36,952 bases of DNA from Arachnia propionica. GTDB taxonomy: Bacteria > Actinomycetota > Actinomycetes > Propionibacteriales > Propionibacteriaceae. The position numbers and the translations under genes are program-made. How positions within the stretch are numbered: the stretch's first letter is position 1; every line of letters starts with the position of its first letter. The stretch lies in the NCBI RefSeq assembly GCF_003932785.1, contig NZ_RQYT01000028.1:1-36952 (forward strand). Reading direction: 5' to 3'. Under the pieces are notes generated by a model that saw only the letters and a list, made by a program, of their open reading frames with translations, was not told the DNA's origin and made no database searches. Shown in pieces: positions 17,291 through 25,600 of the stretch.

Positions 17291-18053
17291 TGAGGTGGGC
17301 CAGGCCGAGCGCTTGGTTGAGGTAGCTGCCACCGAACAGCGCACAGTGCACCAGGACCATGTGGAACTGGTGCACTGTGCGTCTGAGCTCCCAGCCGTCG
17401 GCGAGGGGGCTGAGTTCCTGGTACCCGGCGAGGATCGACGTGAGGTGGCTGGCCCCGAAGAGGGCCAGTTCGGCCAGGTCGGTCTCGGCGTGGCCGCCGT
17501 GGGCGGACGGGTCGATGAGGGTGCCGGTGGCGCCCACGGCGTCGGCCTCCCACACGATGTTGCCGCCCCACAGGTCGCCGTGGAGCCGGGCGACGCCGCG
17601 GACGAGCCTGGGTTGGGGTGAGTCGAAGCGTCCGGCGGCGACGACGTCGATCGCCTGGTTGAGCAGGTGCCGGGCGGCCGGGTCGAGGGAGGTGAGCCTC
17701 AGGTAGGGGCGCAGTCGGGCGTCGGCGAAGAACTCGCCCCAGCTGTTCCAGCGTGGGGTCGCGGCGACGGGGGCGGGCAGTTCGGCCAGTTTCGCGTCGG
17801 CCTCGCGGAGCCCGGGCGGGGGCGCTCCCCAGTGCGGGGCCCCGGCGGCGTGGGTGCGGGCCAGGGCCCGCCCGAAGGCGGCGGCATCGTCGCGGGTGGG
17901 TTCCCCGTGGGTCATCATCCGGGACTCCAGCCAGCCGGGTCCGCTGCGGAGGACCTCGGCGACGGGGGCACCGCCGCGAGCGGCTCGGAGCCAGTCGAGG
18001 CTCGCGACCTCGGTCCGGATCGCCTCGACGCTGCCAGTCTTGCGAAACCCCAT
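17280..18053 (-). CDS. Fructosamine kinase-like protein (APH/FN3K fold)
   Basis: A 257-residue protein of the aminoglycoside phosphotransferase/fructosamine-3-kinase fold. The catalytic loop is RLHGDLWGGNIVW near residue 170 (HGD-x5-N) and the metal-binding segment is LIDPSAHGGHAETDLAE, the DPA-x-GHxE-x-DLA pattern of fructosamine kinases. The protein starts at MGFRKTG, placing the ATP-binding Lys in the fifth position and lacking the usual first two strands; short actinobacterial members of this type exist, and the upstream frame shows no missing strands. Expected role: phosphorylation of glycated protein lysines to allow deglycation. The last 11 bases overlap the end of the converging acidic protein gene. 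Confidence 0.85.
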   Translation of the reverse strand: MGFRKTGSVEAIRTEVASLDWLRAARGGAPVAEVLRSGPGWLESRMMTHGEPTRDDAAAFGRALARTHAAGAPHWGAPPPGLREADAKLAELPAPVAATPRWNSWGEFFADARLRPYLRLTSLDPAARHLLNQAIDVVAAGRFDSPQPRLVRGVARLHGDLWGGNIVWEADAVGATGTLIDPSAHGGHAETDLAELALFGASHLTSILAGYQELSPLADGWELRRTVHQFHMVLVHCALFGGSYLNQALGLAHLITR

Positions 18054-18105
18054 GACCCCATTCTCCCACCCCCTTCCCATGGCGGCTGGCCCGGGCGCGA
18101 CGGGG

Positions 18106-18744
18106 TCAGGCGTCGCCCGCGCGGAGCCACGCACGCAGGGCGGCAGCCAGTGCGACGGCGATCAGCCAGCCGACCCCCACCCCCGGCCGGACCCCGGCCC
18201 AGCCGCCGAGCGGGGTCGCGTCGGGCAGCCAGGCCATCGCGACCGGGAAGGGACGGAGCAGCCCGGGCGCGATCCACAGCACCGCCAGCACGGCGACCGA
18301 TCCGGCCAGGACCGAGCGGGTGACCTCGGCCGCCAGGTGGGCGGCCATCGCCACCGCCCACAACCACAGCCACGCCCCAGCCCAGCCATCGAGCACCCCC
18401 AGCGGGACGCGGCTGGCGGCGGTCAGCAGCGCGGCGACGAACGCCGTCGCGACCCCCGCCACCATCCAACGGGACGCCCACCACACGATGCGCCGCGGCA
18501 CGGCCAGCCACGCGACGCTCCGGTGCGGCCACTCCGCCGCCCCCAGCACCGCACCCGCCACCACCGCCGCGGCCTGCACGACGCCACGCGACAGGTCCGC
18601 CACCGCCGTCGCCGGGGCGCCGCCGCTGGACTGGCGGAGCAGCAGGACCACCCCGACGGCCAGCAGCACCCCGCCCGCCGTCGCCCAGCCAAGCGGCGGC
18701 AGGGTGGCACTCCTGCGGAGCTCCGCGCGCAGGGCCGCCCTCAC
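18106..18744 (-). CDS. ABC transporter membrane subunit, second permease
   Basis: A 212-residue hydrophobic protein with about six membrane segments, including GWATAGGVLLAVGVVLLL, then VVQAAAVVAGAVLGAAEW and GWLIAVALAAAL. GTG at 18744 is chosen because it overlaps the stop of the upstream permease gene (GTGA) and gives the same basic N terminus (RAALRAELRRSAT) as its neighbour (RALRAETRKALTS). It and the protein encoded at 18741-19502 are probably two related halves of an exporter membrane domain. Confidence 0.75.
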   Translation of the reverse strand: MRAALRAELRRSATLPPLGWATAGGVLLAVGVVLLLRQSSGGAPATAVADLSRGVVQAAAVVAGAVLGAAEWPHRSVAWLAVPRRIVWWASRWMVAGVATAFVAALLTAASRVPLGVLDGWAGAWLWLWAVAMAAHLAAEVTRSVLAGSVAVLAVLWIAPGLLRPFPVAMAWLPDATPLGGWAGVRPGVGVGWLIAVALAAALRAWLRAGDA

Positions 18745-19502
18745 GGCTCCCGCCTCCGATCCACCACGACGGCGAGGGCGAGCAGCACCAGCACCCATCC
18801 CGTCGCCACGATCGTCGCGACGACCACGCCCGGCTGAGCGGGGTCGGCGGGGGTGCGCATCATCGCCATCGCGGCGGTGTCCGGCAGGTACCAGGCCCAG
18901 CCCCAGCGCTGGGTCAGCAGGTAGCCGACGGAGATCACCGTCTGGTTCGCGACGAGGTAGATCAGCGGCACCAACCCGTCGCCGACGAGCGCCGTCACGG
19001 CGACGCCGAGCAGCCCGTAGAGCAGGATGTAACCCAGCCCGGCGACGCCCTGACCCCAGCGGGCCGCGTCCATGGCGGGCGCGTACTCCCCCAGCCCGGC
19101 CTGCGCGGCCAGCAGCGCCCCGAACGACGCCACTGCCCCGAGGCCGCCCAGGAGGAGAGCCGCGACGACGGTCTTCGCGACGAGGACCCTCGGGCGCGAC
19201 GGCATCGCGAGCGCCGTCGTCGTCGCCTGACGGCCGCCTCCCAGCTCGTTCGGCATCGCGACCCGCTCCGCGCCGACGAGGACCACCCCGACGACGGCGG
19301 CCGCGGCGGCCGCCAGCAGCAGTTCACCGGCGCCGACGACCCGGAGGTCGTCGTGGCCGGGGACGCCGGCTGCGAGGTCGGCCCGCGTGCCGGAGCCGTT
19401 GATCCACGCCAGCAGCACCGGCGCCGCCACCCCAAGTAGCATCGCCCAGAGGACGACCTTGGAGGTCAGCGCCTTGCGGGTCTCCGCCCGCAGCGCCCTC
19501 AT
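18741..19502 (-). CDS. ABC transporter membrane subunit, first permease
   Basis: A 253-residue membrane protein starting MRALRAETRKALTSK. About six hydrophobic segments are visible: VVLWAMLLGVAAPVLLAW, ELLLAAAAAAVVGVVLV, a conserved ABC-2 like middle (TTTALAMPSRPRVLVAKTVV), GYILLYGLLGVAVTALVG and VVVATIVATGWVLVLLALA. The start overlaps the ATPase stop as ATGA; the stop overlaps the GTG of the next permease. Layout and position indicate a lantibiotic/bacitracin-type exporter (ABC-2 permease), but the substrate is not known. Confidence 0.82.
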   Translation of the reverse strand: MRALRAETRKALTSKVVLWAMLLGVAAPVLLAWINGSGTRADLAAGVPGHDDLRVVGAGELLLAAAAAAVVGVVLVGAERVAMPNELGGGRQATTTALAMPSRPRVLVAKTVVAALLLGGLGAVASFGALLAAQAGLGEYAPAMDAARWGQGVAGLGYILLYGLLGVAVTALVGDGLVPLIYLVANQTVISVGYLLTQRWGWAWYLPDTAAMAMMRTPADPAQPGVVVATIVATGWVLVLLALAVVVDRRREP

Positions 19503-20203
19503 CGCGGGTTCTCCGAGGTCAGCGCGAAGTAGGCGTCCTCCAGCGACGCGTGTCCGGCGGTGACCTCGGCCATGGTGCCCGCGGCCCGGATGCGGCCGCC
19601 CGCGATGACCACGACGTCGTCGGCGACCTCCGCCAGCTCGGTCATGACGTGGCTGGACAGCAGCACCGTCCCGCCCCGGGAGGCGTGGCGGCGCAGCAGG
19701 GTCCGGATCCAGCGGATGCCCTCCGGGTCGAGGCCGTTGATGGGTTCGTCCAGCACCAGCACCTCCGGCTCCCCCAGCAGGGCTGTCGCGATCCCGAGTC
19801 GCTGCGCCATCCCGAGCGAGAAGGTTCCCACCCTCCGGCGGGCGGCGTCCTGCAGCCCGACCTCGGCCAGGACCTCCCGGACCCGCCCCCGGGGGATGGC
19901 GTTGCTGGCGGCCACCCAGCGGAGCTGGTCGACGGCGCGCCGCGCCGGATGGGAGCCGGAACCGCCGAGGCTGGCCCCAACGACGGTGAGGGGCCGGCTG
20001 AGCGAGCGGTACGGCCTGCCGCACACCTCGGCGCTGCCGGTGTGGCCGCGGTCGAGGCCGAGCAGGATGCGCAGCGTCGAGGTCTTCCCCGCCCCGTTGG
20101 GTCCGACGAAGCCGGTGACCCGCCCGGGGTGGGCCCGGAACGTGACCCCGTCGAGGATGGTTCGTCCGCCACGACGGCGGGTGATGTCAGTCACAGCGAT
20201 CAT
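19499..20203 (-). CDS. ABC transporter ATP-binding protein next to two-component system
   Basis: A 234-residue ATPase. Walker A is GPNGAGKTS near residues 34-42, Walker B VLVLDEPINGLDP near 155, and the switch His is in LLSSHVMTE. The signature reads SLGMAQRLG rather than LSGGQ, as is usual in bacitracin/lantibiotic self-protection ATPases. The start at 20203 gives the standard IAVTDITRRRGG N terminus; the much longer open frame upstream overlaps the divergent histidine kinase and is spurious. It heads a three-gene operon with two permease genes, divergent from the kinase gene. Confidence 0.9.
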   Translation of the reverse strand: MIAVTDITRRRGGRTILDGVTFRAHPGRVTGFVGPNGAGKTSTLRILLGLDRGHTGSAEVCGRPYRSLSRPLTVVGASLGGSGSHPARRAVDQLRWVAASNAIPRGRVREVLAEVGLQDAARRRVGTFSLGMAQRLGIATALLGEPEVLVLDEPINGLDPEGIRWIRTLLRRHASRGGTVLLSSHVMTELAEVADDVVVIAGGRIRAAGTMAEVTAGHASLEDAYFALTSENPR

Positions 20204-20234
20204 GGCCCCAGCCCATCCGATTCCCCGGCCCGCC

Positions 20235-20270
20235 GCATCGGCGCGGGGGACTCGGCCCTGGGGCCGATGC
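20235..20270. promoter_or_regulatory. Inverted repeat in the divergent ABC/two-component promoter region
   Basis: GCATCGGC (20235-20242) and GCCGATGC (20263-20270) are perfect inverted arms 20 bp apart in the 99-bp region between the ABC operon and the histidine kinase gene. Overlapping this, GGCCCCAG (20204-20211) pairs with CTGGGGCC (20258-20265). A site for the response regulator is likely from position; RNA structure is the alternative. Confidence 0.4.
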
Positions 20271-20289
20271 CTGCCGCCGTCGAGCGCCG

Positions 20290-20295
20290 TAGGCT
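20290..20295 (+). promoter_or_regulatory. Predicted -10 box of the histidine kinase gene
   Basis: TAGGCT lies 7 nt before the ATG at 20303 and fits the TANNNT pattern. It predicts a leaderless transcript and agrees with the chosen start. Confidence 0.45.
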
Positions 20296-20302
20296 CGCAG
20301 GC

Positions 20303-21133
20303 ATGACGTCTCGTCCCCTCCCCGTCGGCTGGGTGGCGGCCGGGCTGACGGTGGTGGCGCTGGCCCTGACGGGCGCCCCGCGCGAGTCGCCCCGGATCCC
20401 GCTGCTGCCGATGCTGCTGGTCGCCGCCGTCGGGGCGCTCGCGGTGTGGTTGGCGTGGCGACGCGGGGTGCAGCGTCGCCGCTACGAGCGGGCCCTCGCC
20501 GACGCCGCCGCCCACGACGCCGTCCTGCGGGAGCGGATCGCCATCGCGCGGGACCTGCACGACATCGTCTCCCACGGCCTCGGGGCGGTCACGGTGCGGG
20601 CGGAGGCGGGGCGGCGGCTCATCGACCTGGACCCGGAGGAGGGGCGCCGGGCCCTCGCCGAGGTGGTTGCGCTGAGCCGGGAGGCGACGGGGGAGCTCCG
20701 GCGGCTGCTGACCGTGCTGAAGGATCCGGAGGCGGCACCACTGCACCCGACCCCCGGCCTCGCCGAGGTCGCGGAGCTCGTGGCTCAGACCCGTCGGCGC
20801 GGGGTCACCGTCGACGCCGATGTGGCGACCGACGTCGCCGCGGCGCCGGGGGTTCAGCTGACGGCGTACACGGTGGTCCGCGAGGCCCTCGCGAACGTGT
20901 GGCGTCACGCCGGCCCGACGACGGCCAGGGTGAGCGTTGCTGTCGTCGATGAGATGCTGCTCACGCATGTCATCGACGACGGCCCGGTCCCGGGATGGGT
21001 GCCCGAGCGAGGGTCCGGGCACGGCCTGGAGCTGCTGCGCACCCGGGTCGAGCTGCACGGCGGCACCCTCCATCACGGGCCGCTCGGCGCCGGGTACGAG
21101 GTGCGGGCGTCCCTGCCGTTGGGGGAGCGATGA
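20303..21133 (+). CDS. Sensor histidine kinase, HisKA_3 (NarL-partner) type
   Basis: A 276-residue kinase. Two N-terminal membrane segments (about 8-23 and 32-52) leave only a very short outside loop, as in intramembrane-sensing kinases. The dimerization/phosphoacceptor motif is IARDLHDIVSHGL with His86. The ATPase domain has the N box REALANVWRHA, the DDG box, and the G2 region GHGLELLRTRVELHGG. It should autophosphorylate and pass phosphate to the response regulator encoded by the overlapping next gene (ATGA overlap). With a divergent ABC exporter operon, the pair most likely senses cell-envelope stress or a peptide antibiotic. Confidence 0.92.
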   Translation: MTSRPLPVGWVAAGLTVVALALTGAPRESPRIPLLPMLLVAAVGALAVWLAWRRGVQRRRYERALADAAAHDAVLRERIAIARDLHDIVSHGLGAVTVRAEAGRRLIDLDPEEGRRALAEVVALSREATGELRRLLTVLKDPEAAPLHPTPGLAEVAELVAQTRRRGVTVDADVATDVAAAPGVQLTAYTVVREALANVWRHAGPTTARVSVAVVDEMLLTHVIDDGPVPGWVPERGSGHGLELLRTRVELHGGTLHHGPLGAGYEVRASLPLGER

Positions 21134-21786
21134 TCCGGGTGCTGGTGGCGGAGGACCAGGCGATCGTGCGTCGCAGCCTCGCGATGATCCTGGCCGCGGA
21201 GCCGGATCTCACGGTCGTCGGCGAGGCGGCGGACGGCGTCGAGGCGCTCCGCCTGATCCGGGACCTGGTGCCCGATGTGGTGCTCATGGACATCCGGATG
21301 CCGCGGCTGGACGGGTTGGCGGCGACGGAACAGGTCGCCGCGGATCCCCTGCTGGCGGGGGTGCGGGTGTGCGTGCTGACGATGTTCGAGCTGGACGAGT
21401 ACGTGTTCCGGGCCCTCAGGGCGGGCGCGAGCGGGTTCCTGCTGAAGGACACGGAACCGGAAGAGCTGGTCCGGACGGTGCGCCGCATCCACGACGGCGA
21501 GCAGGCGCTGTCCCCGTCGGTGCTGAAAAGGGTGGTGACACGGGCGGTCGGCGGGCGGAATCCGTCGCCACCGGAGGTGCTGACCCCCCGGGAGGTGGAG
21601 GTGCTCACCCTCATCGGCAAGGGCCTCAACAACGCGGAGATCGAACGCGAACTGTTCATCAGCAAGGGCACCCTGAAGAGCCACATCGCCCACCTGCTGA
21701 CGAAACTGGACGCACGGGACCGGCCCCAGCTCATCATCACGGCCTGGGAGTCGGGGCTGGTCGGCCAGGAAACCATCGTCGACTGA
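21130..21786 (+). CDS. NarL/LuxR-type response regulator
   Basis: A 218-residue regulator. The receiver domain has the acidic pair E8-D9, the phosphoacceptor Asp54 (VVLMDIRMPRLDG), the conserved Thr in VLTMFE and Lys in FLLKDTEP. A LuxR-type helix-turn-helix ends the protein: LTPREVEVLTLIGKGLNNAE, then ELFISKGTLKSHIAHLLTKL. It overlaps the kinase gene by 4 bases. It most likely activates the divergent three-gene ABC operon, possibly through the inverted repeats at 20235-20270. Confidence 0.93.
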   Translation: MIRVLVAEDQAIVRRSLAMILAAEPDLTVVGEAADGVEALRLIRDLVPDVVLMDIRMPRLDGLAATEQVAADPLLAGVRVCVLTMFELDEYVFRALRAGASGFLLKDTEPEELVRTVRRIHDGEQALSPSVLKRVVTRAVGGRNPSPPEVLTPREVEVLTLIGKGLNNAEIERELFISKGTLKSHIAHLLTKLDARDRPQLIITAWESGLVGQETIVD

Positions 21787-21850
21787 AGGACGGGCCACGG
21801 CACGGGGTTGAGCCGGTATCGGCGGAGTGCCCACACGGCCCTCCTGGTTT

Positions 21851-21971
21851 CGCCTGCCTTGCCCTTGATTCGCCTGCCTTGAGTCGGAAACGCCTGCCTT
21901 CTTTCCATTCGCCTGTCAAACAAGACAGGCGAGCCGCTGAAATGGCAGGCGAATCGGCATCAAGGCAGGCG
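21851..21971. repeat. Seven-unit, 20-bp phased inverted repeat array
   Basis: CGCCTGCCTT occurs at 21851, 21871 and 21891, exactly 20 bp apart, then CGCCTGTCAA at 21910. After a central perfect hairpin (TCGCCTGTC, AAACAA, GACAGGCGA), the reverse motif (A/G)CAGGCG ends at 21931, 21951 and 21971, again 20 bp apart. Most units are preceded or followed by an ATTCG/CGAAT extension. The array fills the gap between the converging response regulator and VapC-like toxin genes, ending 2 bp before the toxin stop. It could be a bidirectional terminator, an interspersed repeat family or a protein-binding array. Confidence 0.8.
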
Positions 21972-21973
21972 AA

Positions 21974-22378
21974 TCATGGCACCTTCACCTCGATGAAGTC
22001 CTCCAGCCCGGAGAAGTCGTCCGGGTTCCGGGTCCACAACACGGCACCGTGCGCGTGCGCGGTGGCAGCGATGAGCAGGTCCATTACGCGCCGACGTGGT
22101 TGCCGTCCGGCCTCGACGACCGCAGCCGCCAGGCGGCCGTAACTGGCCGCGACCACCTCGTCCAGCGGCAGGGCATCGAATCGGTGCTGCAGGATGCTGA
22201 GCCGACGCAGGCGTTCGGCCCGCAGCTCAGCGGACGTGGCGACGAGGACCCCGAGGTGCAACTCCGCCAGTGTCACGGCACTGATCGCAAGAACGCCCGG
22301 GATCGGGACCACGTCCTGGGCGATCACGACACTCGTGTCCAGCAGACCCCGCTGCTCCCCCGACGCCTGTCCGGTCAC
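21974..22378 (-). CDS. vapC: VapC-type PIN-domain toxin
   Basis: A 134-residue PIN-domain protein. The acidic residues expected for metal-dependent RNase activity are present: Asp14 (LLDTSV), Glu39 (TLAELHLG), Asp100 (RVMDLLIAATA) and Asp120/Asp121 (TRNPDDF). Family members cleave tRNA or rRNA to halt growth. GTG at 22378 overlaps the stop of the antitoxin gene (GTGA), the usual coupling for these modules. It is preceded on the same strand by the jet/mks genes; the operator and -10 box before the antitoxin suggest an independent promoter. Confidence 0.92.
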   Translation of the reverse strand: MTGQASGEQRGLLDTSVVIAQDVVPIPGVLAISAVTLAELHLGVLVATSAELRAERLRRLSILQHRFDALPLDEVVAASYGRLAAAVVEAGRQPRRRVMDLLIAATAHAHGAVLWTRNPDDFSGLEDFIEVKVP

Positions 22379-22623
22379 CGCTCATCCCAGGGGTCGCGGA
22401 TGCCGTCGGCCAGGAGCTCCCGGTCCGCTTTCCACTCGGCATCCGCAGGACCCGTGAAGAGATCCGACACATCGTCCCAGTGCCGCCACCTCGTCTCCCG
22501 GGCCGGCACGATCCTGGCACTCGGACGACCGGACACGGTGACGACGACTTCCTCGCCCTGCTCCACGCGTCGCAGCAGCGCGGAGGCGTCCTGCCTCAAC
22601 TCACGGAGTCCGACGATGCCCAT
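22375..22623 (-). CDS. vapB: Phd/YefM-type antitoxin
   Basis: An 82-residue antitoxin. The N-terminal half has the Phd/YefM fold pattern: GLRELRQDASALLRRVEQGE, then EVVVTVSGRPSARIVPA. The C-terminal half is acidic and Trp-rich (WRHWDDVSDLF, DPWDER), a toxin-binding tail. It should neutralise the PIN toxin and repress the operon. The ATG at 22623 lies 6 nt after a TACCAT -10 box, so the transcript is predicted to be leaderless, and a perfect palindrome overlaps that box. Confidence 0.9.
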   Translation of the reverse strand: MGIVGLRELRQDASALLRRVEQGEEVVVTVSGRPSARIVPARETRWRHWDDVSDLFTGPADAEWKADRELLADGIRDPWDER

Positions 22624-22631
22624 GACCCCAT

Positions 22632-22649
22632 GGTAGCACTTGTGCTACC
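22632..22649. promoter_or_regulatory. Operator and -10 region of the toxin-antitoxin operon
   Basis: GGTAGCAC and GTGCTACC form perfect 8-bp arms around TT. The palindrome overlaps the predicted minus-strand -10 box TACCAT (22630-22635), 6 nt from the antitoxin start. Autorepression by antitoxin or complex at such sites is standard for this class; it lies only 16 bp after the jetC stop. Confidence 0.75.
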
Positions 22650-22665
22650 CATTGTTCGGGGCGGG

Positions 22666-25600
22666 TCAGCCTGGCGTGGCCGCCTCCTCGGGCTCCAAGC
22701 TGTCGTCGTCCTCGATCTCCTGGAGCGGCTGGATGTAGGAGTAGCCGGTCCGGTCGTTCTTCGTCACCGCCAGGATGAGGTCGCAGTGCGGCTCCAGACC
22801 CGTCACCTTGTCCAGCGGGGCCCCGATGATGAGCTGGAAGCCGAGCCCCCGCCAGGCCCGCACCGCCCGGAACGCGAACTCCCCGTCGGCCTTGATGAAC
22901 CCCTCGTCCAGCAGGACCGGCGCGAACCTCGGCTTCGTGCGGGTCTCGTCGCCCAGCTGGTAGCGCAGGGCCGCGCCGACGATGAAGGACACCAACTCCT
23001 GGCTCTCGCCGCCGCTCTTGCCGCCGAGCGACGCGTAGGTGCTCAGCACCCGGCCCTCACGGTCGACCTTCGTGGCGGTCACCTCGATGTGGCGACGCAC
23101 GTCGAGGAGGTCGTCGCGCGCCGACGACCCCTCCACCTCCGCCAGCGACGTGACGAAGGACCTCAGCTGCGCGAACCGCTCGTCCATCTGTTCGTCGTCC
23201 CACTCCACCGCCACATTCGACGACAGCTGCCGTAGCTGCCGACGGAACACGGTCAGCGCCTGCGGGTGCAGCTGCCGCACCGTGATCCGCAACCGGTCCT
23301 CGCCAGCCCCGAACGGCAGATCGCCGAGGATGTCGTTGACCGGGTCGAGCCGGTCGTGGATGTCCTCCAGGGCCTCCTCGAAGGAGTCGCCGAGCAGCTT
23401 GAGGTCGTTGCCACTCCACTCCTGGAAGTGTCGCTTGAACACCTGTCTGCGTTCGAACAGGCCGTGATGGATGATCCCGGTCAGGATCTCCGCGTAGTCC
23501 CGGTACGACGCGACGTCGACGCCACGGTTCGGATCCGGCCAGCGGTCGTTGAACCGCTCGAAGATCGTCCGCAGCTGCCCCTCGAGCATCTCGGCGCGCG
23601 CCGACTCCGTCCCCAGCTCGGTTCGGAGCCGCCGCCCCAGGTCCCGCATCGCGTCGCGGAGCCCCTGCCAGGTCACCTCGCCGCGGCCCTCCCGCAGCGC
23701 CTCGTCGAGATGTCCCTCGTCGTCGGCGTCGAGCCGCGCCACCCCGGCCCCCTCCAGCGCCTCGACCTCGAGGGCGACGGCGTCCTGACGGTCGACGATC
23801 TCGCCGTGCTCGGTGCGGAACCCCTCCAGCAACAACGTCGCCTGGTGGTGGGCGAGCCGCTGCTCCTCCCGCCGCGCGACCAGCGCGTCCAGGCTGCCCT
23901 TGAGCTCGGTGAGGATGTCGGAGTTCCGCAGCAGCGCCTCGTGGCGGGCCCGCAGCTCGGCCAGCTCCGCGTCGATGACCGCCACGTCGATGTTCTCCCA
24001 CGCCGTGGCCAGCACCGTCGTGTGGGCGGCCTCCTCGCGGCGCAACCGCTCATGGGCCTCCTGCAGCCCCTCGATCTCCTCCGCCAGCCGGGTCCGTTCA
24101 GCGACGCGGTCTTGCAGCTGCTGCTGCAACTCCGCGACGCGGGTGGCGGAATCGAAACCGAGCACGGGACGCTGGTTGCGGTTCCAGCCGTGCGCGCCCC
24201 GTCGCCCCGACGACACCTGGCCACGGATCGTGACCTTCGGTTCGTCGCCGCCGAGCTGCTCGGGGCCGTCGACGCACAGATGGTCGAAACCCGGGCGCGA
24301 CACCCGTTCCTGAACCCACCCGGCGAACGGGGAGTCGACCTTGAACCGCAGCCGCCCCGACAGGTAGCGCTCGTCGCCGGATTCGCGGAGCGGCAGCCCC
24401 AGCTCGACCCCCTCGAAGGAGATGCGACGCCCGAGCTCCAGCCCGTCGATCCGCTGCCGGATCTCGCGCTGCCGCCGATGATCCATGAGCAGGGTCAGCC
24501 CGACGCCACGCAACGTCACCTCCGCCGCCAGCCGCCACTGCTCGTACTCCGGGGCCAGATCCATCAGCTCCGCCGCGAACGGCAGCTCGGCAGGACTCAT
24601 CCCACACGCCTCAGCGATGAGGTTGCGGGCCCGGTCGTGGTCCATCGGCACCAGGCCGGATCGGTGCCGCAGCGACTCCAACTCCTGACCGATGGCCTCG
24701 ATCTCCCCGTCCAGCGCGGGCCGGGCCTCGATGCACCGGTCCCGACGTCCCATCAGGTCGGTGCTGGCCTCGTCGGCCCGGGTGAGGAAGTCGCGGGCCC
24801 GACGCTGCAGGTCCTCGAAGCCGGCCTGGTCGAGGTCATCGATGCCGAGCACCTCGGTACGTTCCCGGAACTCGTCGAGGGCGCGGGCGGCCCGCTCCCG
24901 TCGCGCCTCGCCACGCTCGATGTCGGCACCCAACGTCTCCAGCGCCCCGCCGCCGTTGGCCCGGATCTGTTCCTCGACCTGCCGGACCCGCTCATCGGTG
25001 CGTGCCACCGCCTCCCGGGCCGCGTCCACGGCGGCGGTGGCGTCGCGACGCTGGTCGCGGTTGCGGTCCTCGGCCTCGCGCAGCAGCCGTTCCTCGGCCC
25101 GCAGCTGCCACAGTCGGTACGGGGTGTGATCGTCGCCGGTGGTGAGGCCGTAGCGGTCGATCCGCTCCGCCCGCCCCTTCGCCTGCAGGTAGTCGATGTG
25201 GAGTCCGGGGATCGGGTCGAGGATGCGTTTCTTCTCACCGTCGGTCTCCAGGTCCCGGTACGACTGGTCCAGGCTGGCGAACTGCTCCAACACCCGCTCG
25301 GCGGCGTCGAAGGTGCGGGGACGTTCCAGCACGAGCTCCTTGTAGAGCCGGTCGACGGTCTTGACCTGGTGCCCCGCCTGGATGCGGGCGAGCAGCCTCA
25401 GGGCCCGCTCCCCCTCACCACTGGACCCGATGCCGAGCCGCGAGGTGACGGCGTCGAAGAAACGGGTGAGGGTGTCGTGGTGGACGATGGCCGGGAAGTG
25501 GGTGCGCATGACGCGCGGGTCGAAACGGCTGGCGGCGACGGCGGCGAGCTCCTGCAGGTCGATGTCACCGGGGATGGTGAACAACTTCATCGTGACCTCG

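Noticed and set aside
14741-17344. An 867-residue minus-strand open frame
   Set aside because: Mirror of the Glu-rich gene; it is a low-complexity Leu/Gly/Asp protein caused by reading GAG/GAC-rich DNA backwards.
19499-21076. A 525-residue fused ABC ATPase
   Set aside because: The N-terminal part is antisense to the histidine kinase gene; the ATPase begins at 20203 with a standard N terminus.
21851-21971. CRISPR array
   Set aside because: Units are only about 10 bp in 20-bp steps, orientation flips in the centre, and no cas genes are near.
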